From DATNPH01 sp036703315 (lineage in GTDB: Bacteria > Cyanobacteriota > Cyanobacteriia > Cyanobacteriales > Coleofasciculaceae): a stretch of 40,250 bases of DNA. Of this stretch, positions 33,884 to 40,250 are shown piece by piece. The notes under the pieces are model-generated. The model did no database searches and had not been told where the DNA came from. It was given only the letters and a program-made list of their open reading frames with translations. Where the stretch lies: contig DATNPH010000023.1 in the NCBI GenBank assembly GCA_036703315.1, forward strand, positions 1 through 40,250, read 5' to 3'. Position numbers and translations under genes: made by a program. Numbering within the stretch: the stretch's first letter is position 1; the number at the start of each line of letters is the position of its first letter.

Positions 33884-34282
33884 ATGGCACAGTACTCTTT
33901 GAATTTACCCAGTCAGTTAAAGCAAGACGCACAAAAATGGGCAGAAAACCAAGGCGTTTCCCTTGATGAGTTTATTTTGTGGGCTGTCGCTGAGAAGGTA
34001 GGTGCCTTAAAGGAGCAACTCGGGCGACAGACGTTCCCCAATATTATCTACCGTCGCGGTGCTAGCGGTCAGGTGTTATCAGTACTGCGTGGAACTAATC
34101 TGCGTGTGCAGACAGTGGTGGTTGCTTCTCAGCAATGGGGTTTATCGCCAAACGAGATTGCGGCTGAGTATGGTTTGAGTGAGGCTCAGGTGAATGAAGC
34201 GCTAGCTTTCTACGCTGCTCGCCGAGCGGAAATAGATGCAGCGATCGCAGCCGAACAAACCCTCGAAGCCGCTAATGCCTGA
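33884..34282 (+). CDS. DUF433 antitoxin-like protein
   Basis: The 132-residue protein has an N-terminal segment (MAQYSLNLPSQLKQDAQKWA) resembling ribbon-helix-helix antitoxins and a C-terminal DUF433 domain with a predicted winged or tri-helical HTH (VLRGTNLRVQTVVVASQQWG then LSPNEIAAEYGLSEAQVNEA). DUF433 proteins are the antitoxins of DUF5615 PIN-like toxins. The start ATG 33884 is preferred over 33821 because it begins at the conserved N-terminus and follows GAGGAAG. The gene overlaps the downstream truncated toxin by 8 bases. Confidence 0.82.
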   Translation: MAQYSLNLPSQLKQDAQKWAENQGVSLDEFILWAVAEKVGALKEQLGRQTFPNIIYRRGASGQVLSVLRGTNLRVQTVVVASQQWGLSPNEIAAEYGLSEAQVNEALAFYAARRAEIDAAIAAEQTLEAANA

Positions 34283-34424
34283 GCCGTTGTTGCATCTGGA
34301 TGCCGATACTTCTATTAAAGCTCTGCACCAAGCTTTAGTCTCTCGCGGTCACGATGTCACCCGAACACCAATGGATTGGATGCCTTTGGATGCCAGTGAT
34401 GAGGTTCAGTTGTTCGGGCATTGA
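34275..34424 (+). pseudogene. DUF5615-like (PIN-like) toxin, 3'-truncated
   Basis: Forty-nine codons match the N-terminus of DUF5615 toxins: LLHLDADTSIKALHQALVSR, then GHDVTRTPMDWMPLDASDEV. After QLFGH the frame stops, where full-length members continue for another ~60 residues including a second acidic motif. The break lies 8 bases from the stop of the - strand NACHT gene (34433), suggesting that the toxin's 3' half was lost in the event that joined the two. The antitoxin upstream is intact. Confidence 0.75.
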
Positions 34425-34432
34425 TGGGTAGA

Positions 34433-37039
34433 TTAGATGAGTTGATTTTTTAATGCTTGAAATGGGGGCAGCTCACCATTCCAAGCTTGATAAAAGCTAG
34501 GGTAAGGCATATTTTGGGCGCAGTGCCACAGGACTTCGTAGGATTGCCAGTGGCAGCCATAATCATCTTCAGTGGTCTTTTCTTCCAGGAAATCTTTTAG
34601 ACATTTAACTACTACAAAAAGCAGACTGCTTCTATGAATTTCCTCTAACTTCCGTACAATCTGCATACAAAATGCAAAATCTTTGCTAGTGGTTAGCAAA
34701 TAAGTTAATTTTTTAATAAAGTAACAATTTACTTGCTCTAAATTTTCCTGCTTTTCCTTTCCTCCTTGCTGAAGATTAAATTGATTTTTTAAATATTTAA
34801 AGTCATTGTTGATTGCACAAATAGCATCTAAGCTTTCAGGTTCATCGATTGTCAAATTTATTTGAATAGGTTCACCCTGAAATGGCAATCCTCTCACTAG
34901 AGATAGAACTTCATCTTTCCCCAAACCCATCGCTATCATCAATCGCTCTGCATTGGCTATCACCCATTCACCTAGTTGATTGCCAGGGTTAATTTTTATG
35001 AGAATACGTGCAGCTTCCCAAGTGTTGTCCGCATCCGAACGAAGATGAAATTCCACTCCTTCTACTGTGTGGATAACTTCTTCTGCATCTGAGATTAATT
35101 GAGTTAAAAGATTGATAACTCTGCTGCGTTCAGTTTCTTCAAATACTTTTCTAGCTTCATTTTCAATAAGATAGTGCTGCTTTTGTCCTTCTCCATTGTG
35201 ATTGCCAAATCCCCACTGGAAAATCTGAGTTAAAATACGATCAGCTCCTTGACAGTCCCAAAACTCTGCAATCCCCACAGCAGCTAGAAAATATGCCTTA
35301 TAACTATAAAAATAGTTGCACCTATCCTGAAACTCTACCAACGAATCAATAAACGTCTCTTTTTGTCTCCTAAACTCCTTATCTACCTCTCGCCCTAGCC
35401 ATAGCAGAATTACCTCCTTCCACTGCGGTTCAAAAATCCGGTATACACAATCTTTGCCCTTATGTTTCAATAATGGATTAGGATTTTTATTATTGTGGTT
35501 CAGGAAAAAGTGCCAATTATCAATCGCACAAGCCGCGAAATATTCCTGAAACGTGGGATGAAAGAAGGCATAGACCTTTTCATCTGTTTCTGCATCCTTG
35601 TAGACAAAATTCAGCCAATGCAGCTTACAAGCTAAATTAAACAGGTCTTCCCCCATGACATTGATCGCAAAACTCTCTCGTATCCCAAATTGGGATTTTT
35701 CCTTGTCAATTGCCTCCCGCGCCAACAGTCCCAGTGCTGCGTTTAACTCCTTCCGCTTGGTAGGAGTTGTGGGAAAGTGTTCTTCTTTCCAATCATAAAA
35801 AGCTCGCGTAAATTGCTCGTATAGCGCGGCTTTAGTTTTAGGCAAATCCCCTTTGCGGAAATACCAGCTTTGACATAACAACGACAACCGCATTGGGTTT
35901 TTGACTAAATCCCGGATGCGCTGATGTCTGTCTTCGTCTAGCTTTTCCCGTAATGGTTCCCCTAGTTCTGGTTTGTCAGTATTGGAGAACCACTGGCAGA
36001 TAAACTCTCTCACCTGATCTGGTTTGTTGCCATCTCCATAGCTAAACTCCAAGGTGCGATAAGTATCAAAACCCTGTAGAGCATTAACACTGGCATCCCA
36101 GACATTGATGGGACAAGTCAGCACCACCCGCGCATCGGCAACCCAACCTGTGAGTTCATCCCTGATTTTCGCTAAAGCTTCGATAGGTGAGGGTGCTGGC
36201 ATCTCATCCACCCCATCCAGTAGCAGCAACACTTCGCCACTTTTAAACAGTTCTTCTAGCTCTTTCTGCTGTTGGGTGACATCTGAAGTTTTAAGCGCGT
36301 CTTTCAGCCATTTTTGGCAGAGATATTCTTCTAAGCTTTTCTCTCCCAAGCTTCCTAGAGAAATCCAAATGGGAAAACCTGGAGTGTGCGGAGAGAATGC
36401 GATCGCTTCCAGCAGAGTAGTTTTTCCTGCACCCGGTTCCCCAATAATGGCGATGCGTTTCCCTTGGCTCTTTTTGCTTTGTCCCTGCTGAACGACTTGC
36501 TCTAAAAAATCACCATGCTCATATTTCTTGATGATTTCTTCTTGAGTTGGCTGGGAAAAACCCGAACCTTGCTCTGGTGGAAGGGAGAAATCGCCGCTAC
36601 GTATAGACTGATGTCTGCGCTCCACTAATCCTAAAGGGACATGAACATTTAATTCAAACCCCATCAGAGTAACTTTTCGTCTGAGGTTCTGTTTCTGAGC
36701 CTCCAGCATGTCGCGGCAGACTTTTTGCCAGTAGTCGATAGTAGTTGTCTCAGACTCAGGCTCACTAAGCGGCTTAACGACTTTGTTGACATCAATGTCT
36801 AACTCTTCACAAATCCAAACGAATATCTGACGACTAATGCTTTGCCCCTTGAGAAATCGTCCTATCGGCTGACGTGTTACCGTACACTGATAAACCTCAC
36901 TCAGCTTACCTGCTAGAGCTTCCTGAGAAGAATACTTACACCTAAAAGCTTCCTGAGCTATTTTGATGCCCTCTTTGGATAACTCAAGTGAATTAGATAT
37001 AGCTTGCTTGTGAAATCTATTTCTACTCATATCTTGCAT
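34433..37039 (-). CDS. HTH-NACHT domain NTPase
   Basis: The 868-residue protein is a STAND-class NTPase. Residues about 37-85 form a helix-turn-helix-like domain (LAGKLSEVYQCTVTRQPIGR, then WICEELDIDV). The NACHT ATPase has Walker A GEPGAGKTT (200-208) and the extended Walker B LLLLDGVDEM (271-280). A sensor-like segment TCPINVWD, a winged-helix region with NPMRLSLLCQSWYF, and a helical arm follow, and the C-terminus ends with WQSYEVLWHCAQNMPYPSFY. Cyanobacterial NACHT proteins often carry a further alpha/beta domain after that motif, which is missing here. Bacterial NACHT proteins are known anti-phage sensors; whether this one defends the cell is inference. It is divergent from a nuclease gene at 37364. 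Confidence 0.88.
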   Translation of the reverse strand: MQDMSRNRFHKQAISNSLELSKEGIKIAQEAFRCKYSSQEALAGKLSEVYQCTVTRQPIGRFLKGQSISRQIFVWICEELDIDVNKVVKPLSEPESETTTIDYWQKVCRDMLEAQKQNLRRKVTLMGFELNVHVPLGLVERRHQSIRSGDFSLPPEQGSGFSQPTQEEIIKKYEHGDFLEQVVQQGQSKKSQGKRIAIIGEPGAGKTTLLEAIAFSPHTPGFPIWISLGSLGEKSLEEYLCQKWLKDALKTSDVTQQQKELEELFKSGEVLLLLDGVDEMPAPSPIEALAKIRDELTGWVADARVVLTCPINVWDASVNALQGFDTYRTLEFSYGDGNKPDQVREFICQWFSNTDKPELGEPLREKLDEDRHQRIRDLVKNPMRLSLLCQSWYFRKGDLPKTKAALYEQFTRAFYDWKEEHFPTTPTKRKELNAALGLLAREAIDKEKSQFGIRESFAINVMGEDLFNLACKLHWLNFVYKDAETDEKVYAFFHPTFQEYFAACAIDNWHFFLNHNNKNPNPLLKHKGKDCVYRIFEPQWKEVILLWLGREVDKEFRRQKETFIDSLVEFQDRCNYFYSYKAYFLAAVGIAEFWDCQGADRILTQIFQWGFGNHNGEGQKQHYLIENEARKVFEETERSRVINLLTQLISDAEEVIHTVEGVEFHLRSDADNTWEAARILIKINPGNQLGEWVIANAERLMIAMGLGKDEVLSLVRGLPFQGEPIQINLTIDEPESLDAICAINNDFKYLKNQFNLQQGGKEKQENLEQVNCYFIKKLTYLLTTSKDFAFCMQIVRKLEEIHRSSLLFVVVKCLKDFLEEKTTEDDYGCHWQSYEVLWHCAQNMPYPSFYQAWNGELPPFQALKNQLI

Positions 37040-37363
37040 GCTTCTAAGTAAACGCTCTCACCCGCCCGGAAATTAATTTCCGGGCTAATAGATCAAGTCC
37101 ACTCAAGTGGACTAAAATTCTATACTTAGTCCTCTGAAGAGGACTTTAGCTATTAGCCAGGGATTTGAATCCCTGGCGGGTATGCGGATTGTACAAGATA
37201 TCAATCTAGCTTACTTGTTTGTTTCAAAAGTAGATTCTAAATTGACGCTTCGTTTTAATTTTAATTTATAAATTAAGCCTAGTAATTGGCTAATACACAA
37301 TTAATACACAGCTAATACATCTCTGATATAGCCTTCAAAAATTGCTCGTGACACAATGCAGAT
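37040..37363. other. Divergent intergenic region, mostly structured repeat
   Basis: These 324 bases separate the NACHT gene from the nuclease gene. The first half is the cloverleaf-like repeat at 37061-37180. The second half (37190-37360) is A+T-rich with clustered TAAT/TTAA tracts and three near-repeats of TAATACA (about 37289-37318), likely the promoter area. No gene was found. Confidence 0.55.
37061..37180. repeat. 120-bp cloverleaf-like structured repeat
   Basis: The element is closed by CCCGCC (37061-37066) pairing with GGCGGG (37175-37180), with a second closing stem GCTAATAG (37084-37091) and CTATTAGC (37150-37157). Four local palindromes lie inside: CCCGGAAATTAATTTCCGGG (37065-37084), AGTCCACT/AGTGGACT (37096-37113), AGTCCTCT/AGAGGACT (37128-37145) and CCAGGGATT/AATCCCTGG (37157-37176). 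All stems are perfect. It is probably a dispersed cyanobacterial repeat, possibly a non-autonomous mobile element or a folding RNA. Confidence 0.75.
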
Positions 37364-37807
37364 GTGGTCAAAAACAGACTTAAAGAAATTAAGAAAATTC
37401 CAATGCAAACTAACAGCACCTACAAAACAATCCCAATTCAGTCAAGAAAAGTTATGTGGCAAAATTTATCTTTCAGCTCAGTCTCTGAAGTGAAAATCGC
37501 ACAAGCACTAGACCGGGTTGATGTTTTATTCTTCCCCAATTGTCGAGGACGCCTCAATACAACAGAAGGGCGTCGAAATCGTGAATGCGATTTTCTAGCC
37601 TGCTACGAAGGCATTTGGGGAATTTTAGAAGTTGATGGAGAGCCGTTTCACCCAGCCTCTCGCGCCGCAGAAGACCACAAACGAGATGGATTCTTTCTAG
37701 ATCACGGAGTTTGGGTTCATCGCTTCGATTCTAATGAATGCTTTAAGTATCCAGATGATGTTGTCCAGCGATTTTTGCAGAGATTGAAGCGCTTACACAG
37801 CAGTTGA
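37364..37807 (+). CDS. PD-(D/E)XK-like nuclease (DUF559-like)
   Basis: The 147-residue protein has the order of a restriction-type nuclease core: a helix with E42 (SEVKIAQALD), then ECDFLAC with D76, then WGILEVDGEPFH with E89 and D91, followed by DHKRD. This matches small cyanobacterial nuclease-like proteins with the REPDFLxxxxGKWGILEVDGE pattern; the expected Pro before the Asp is Cys here. GTG at 37364 or ATG at 37403 could be the start; the latter begins closer to the conserved region. The gene is divergent from the NACHT gene, 324 bases away. DNA as substrate and a defence role are inferred. Confidence 0.72.
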   Translation: MVKNRLKEIKKIPMQTNSTYKTIPIQSRKVMWQNLSFSSVSEVKIAQALDRVDVLFFPNCRGRLNTTEGRRNRECDFLACYEGIWGILEVDGEPFHPASRAAEDHKRDGFFLDHGVWVHRFDSNECFKYPDDVVQRFLQRLKRLHSS

Positions 37808-38031
37808 TTTAGTTATTAAGTGAGCGATCGCGTTTCCTGTGTGAGGTGCGATCGCTTTATTGTTGTCGAGAACAGGACATAGCATTGAGTCTGGGAGTGA
37901 AACTTACTCAGGTAATTCACCGAAGCGATCACAACTCCACAGCACTTTGTCCGTAAGTATTGAGTGGAATTCACGGTTTGGTTCAGGCATCGCTAAAGTA
38001 GCAGTATATCGATCACAACAGGTAGACGCTG

Positions 38032-38490
38032 ATGAGCTTAAAAGACCGCATCTCTGAAGACATCAAAACCGCTATGAAGGCGAGAGATAAAGTCCGCCTA
38101 GAAACCGTCCGCAGTATCAAAAAAATCTTATTGGAAAAAGAAGTGAGTGTGCGTCCTCAAGGACAAGACAGCCTCACAGAAACTCAGGAACTTGAAGTCT
38201 TGGTGCAAGCTGCTAAACAACGTCGGGAAGCCATTGAACAGTATCGTCTAGCAAAACGCGATGACCTAGCTGATAACGAAGCTCAAGAGTTAGCCATTAT
38301 CGAAGAATATCTGCCTAAACAACTTTCAGACGACGAGATTGCTGCTGTTGTGGATGAGATTATTGCCTCTGTTGGAGCGACCTCTGTGAAAGACTTGGGT
38401 AAAGTCATGGGACCCGCTGTGCAAAAGCTCAAAGGTCAAGCTGAAGGTCAGAAGATTCAAGCGATCGCCAAGACTAAACTGAGTAGTTGA
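38032..38490 (+). CDS. GatB/YqeY domain-containing protein
   Basis: The 152-residue protein is of the YqeY family: MSLKDRISEDIKTAMKARDK at the start, RLETVRSIKKIL, the EEYLPKQLSDDEI centre and a C-terminal three-helix bundle (VKDLGKVMGPAVQKLKGQAE). The domain resembles the tail of the GatB amidotransferase subunit and is thought to bind tRNA, but the role of the free-standing protein is not established. The gene is complete and of normal length, ATG at 38032. It looks like core genome between two accessory regions. Confidence 0.9.
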   Translation: MSLKDRISEDIKTAMKARDKVRLETVRSIKKILLEKEVSVRPQGQDSLTETQELEVLVQAAKQRREAIEQYRLAKRDDLADNEAQELAIIEEYLPKQLSDDEIAAVVDEIIASVGATSVKDLGKVMGPAVQKLKGQAEGQKIQAIAKTKLSS

Positions 38491-39125
38491 TACGCAAATA
38501 CTAATGAAGGGCGATCGCTCAGGTCAAGCTCAAGCACCTTTCTGCATTTGCAACAAAACGTTACCCGACTCTCTAGAGAACTACCCTTCCCTAGGAATTA
38601 GTTTATAGTCCTGAAAAACAATGCCAATGTGACGGCGTAGCAATGATCAGCGAGCGCCTCGTAGCTGATTGTGCTTCAAAAAACTATGACTTAGTTACTT
38701 ACATCAAGCAGATTTTATAGATTTCTACCCCAATATATTTAACTTTTATAACAACTGCATAAATTCATAGGCTTAGGGGGGAGTAGTTAATAGAGGTTAG
38801 CAAGTTTCATCCTTGCAATAAAACCTAAATCTTCAAAAATTACTTTATCAGTGATGCGGCTTAGCTTGCATCAATTAATAGTAACTGCGAGAAAAGTTTA
38901 GTAGGTTTGAGCCTCTATCGTTTCACACACTCGGCAAAGACACGCCTTAAAAGTGAAACAAAAGTTGGATTTGTTCTTATTACTACCGCTCAATTTAGCC
39001 TAGGTATTAACACCATGGTCAACAAAAAAACTGTATGTTTTATATAGCAATCCTAAATCATTTGTGAAAACTCACCCTCATCGATATGCTTAAATAAGCC
39101 ATAGCAGGAAGAGGGTTGTTGAGCA
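38491..39125. other. Long intergenic region before the IS630 remnant
   Basis: No gene was found in these 635 bases. One HIP1 octamer lies near 38511. ATCAGC (about 38646) pairs with GCTGAT (about 38665) as a small hairpin. Around 39041-39065, the run TATAGCAATCCTAAATCATT resembles the end of cyanobacterial insertion sequences and may mark the left edge of the IS630-type element. Confidence 0.45.
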
Positions 39126-40158
39126 ATGGAAGAGTTGATGGATTTCATTCAAGGGAACCCAGACTCCAGGGAACTCAAACGAGCGCTGGCTGTGCAGATG
39201 GTAATGCAAAACTACACCTATGCTCAGATTGGAGAGATTTTGCGCGTGTCTGTAGGATTTGTCAATAAGTGGAAATATGCGTTTTTGTCACAGGGCATTG
39301 TCGGATTGAGACTTAAGCATCAAGGGTCGAGAGGTTATCTTAATGATGTGCAAAAACAAACAGTTATCGGCTGGCTCAAACAAAAGAATTACTGGCATTT
39401 AGACGAACTAAAGGAACAGGTCGAAGATAGTTTTGGTGTGGTGTATGAATCAAATCAGAGCTATTATAAACTGTTTAAACAGGCAGATATCAGTTGGAAA
39501 AAGACGCAGAAGAAGAATCCCAAAAAAGACGCTGATTTAGTAGCGAAAAAAAACTTGAAATAACGAAATGGCTAGATACTAATCAACGTGAGATTGTGTC
39601 TGGGGAACTCGTTGTGTTTTTCGAGGATGAATGCCATCTGTTATGGGGGGATATCTGTGGTTATGTCTGGGGTAATACAAAAGAACGCTCTCGTTGTCCC
39701 AGTAATCAACGAGCGGCAAAGACAGACGTATTTTGGTGCGCTTAACTATTACACACAGGAATTTTGGGTTAAGCCTTATAAACAGGGGAATTCACAGAGC
39801 GCGGTCGCCTTCGTGCAATACTTACTCAGGCAGTATCCTAAAAGCCGTATTGCCTTGATTTGGGATGGAGCTAGCTATCATCGTTCGGCTGAATGAAAGA
39901 GCGTACTTAGATTCCGTAAATCAAGGACTTGATGAGAACGAATGGAAAGTTACTTGTATTCAGTTTGCTCCAAATGACCCAGAACAAAACCCTGTGGAAG
40001 GCATTTGGCTGTATGCCAAAAGATTTGTGAGAGAGTTTTACCACTTATGTAAATCCTTCGCGGCGGTCAAGAGATTATTTGAACTCATTACTCATCATCA
40101 AATCTTCGACAGGACTTACGCAGTTGGAGGAAGAGAGAGCCAAGGAGCGGCTAAGTAG
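39126..40158 (+). pseudogene. IS630-family transposase, frameshifted remnant
   Basis: The coding pieces lie in three frames. The first (39126-39563, frame 0) has the helix-turn-helix DNA-binding part (YTYAQIGEILRVSVGFVNKW). The reading then continues in the -1 frame across an A-run at 39546-39553 into VVFFEDECHLLWGDICGYVW (first catalytic Asp). It then needs a shift back to frame 0 for VPVINERQRQTYFGALNYY and RIALIWDGASYHRSAE (second Asp), and another shift for CIQFAPNDPEQNPVEGIWLY (catalytic Glu). The DDE triad is recognisable but split. The C-terminus is unlike intact relatives beyond about 40110. The first shift may be programmed; the others look like mutations. Confidence 0.82.
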
Positions 40159-40250
40159 GAGCGCACTGCCTCCCGCACAATGCTAAGTTTAGATTCGTAC
40201 CAACTGATGCCTGTATTAAACCAATGCAGCTCTAGACGGAGAAAGGCTCG

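Noticed and set aside
37061..37180. CRISPR or tRNA-like gene
   Set aside because: The palindromes differ from each other so there are no direct repeats with spacers, and the arms do not fit tRNA arm lengths or the conserved tRNA bases.
37860..38057. 65-codon frame before the YqeY-like gene
   Set aside because: It overlaps the YqeY-like start, has no motif and no ribosome binding site.

Overview
The window comes from a cyanobacterium, most likely a filamentous one. Evidence: the octamer GCGATCGC (HIP1) recurs throughout (for example 1666-1673 and 8437-8444); there is a ycf65/PSRP-3 gene, an atpB-atpE-type ATP synthase pair, a minC-minD-minE cluster, a very large CheA-type hybrid kinase, and many short palindromic repeats of the kind that litter filamentous cyanobacterial genomes. 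The genus (Coleofasciculus or Microcoleus-like) is a guess.

Layout. 1-6539 is a four-gene DNA-end-processing operon on the + strand: a NurA-like C-terminal fragment, HerA, SbcD and SbcC, with overlapping or nearly touching genes. 6634-8342 holds two small modules: a coupled pair (putative DNA-binding protein plus HNH nuclease) on the - strand and a VapBC-type toxin-antitoxin pair on the + strand. 8680-11562 has an orphan membrane protein resembling TRADD-N-associated membrane proteins, a four-carbon acid sugar kinase (DUF1537) and a pentapeptide-repeat protein. 11864-16763 is core genome: minCDE, ATP synthase beta and epsilon, and ycf65. 17005-17269 is the dead 3' end of an IS200/IS605 tnpB with an apparently intact right-end hairpin. 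17428-18255 encodes a HAD phosphatase, and 18432-24125 (-) a 1897-residue CheA-like hybrid kinase with a roughly 900-residue acidic linker.

24531-26959 carries tRNA-Ala(GGC), a two-helix mini membrane protein, and divergent hisF and ruvB. 27124-29012 has a formylglycine-generating-enzyme-like protein and an exported TPR protein. 29035-31810 (-) has two tandem duplications: a pair of unrecognised two-helix membrane proteins and a pair of single-domain fasciclin proteins. A lone ABC ATPase follows (31895-32875).

33126-40250 is accessory and scarred: a small membrane protein whose 3' end runs into repeat DNA, an Uma2 remnant, a DUF433 antitoxin with a truncated DUF5615-like toxin, an HTH-NACHT NTPase divergent from a PD-(D/E)XK-like nuclease with a 120-bp cloverleaf-like repeat between them, a YqeY-like protein, and a degraded IS630 transposase.

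The most interesting unit is the NACHT/nuclease pair at 34433-37807. It looks like a candidate conflict (defence) island whose NACHT 3' end lies 8 bp from the point where a toxin gene is cut off. Function, mobility and any link between the two genes are inference. No CRISPR array, rRNA gene or prophage was seen.
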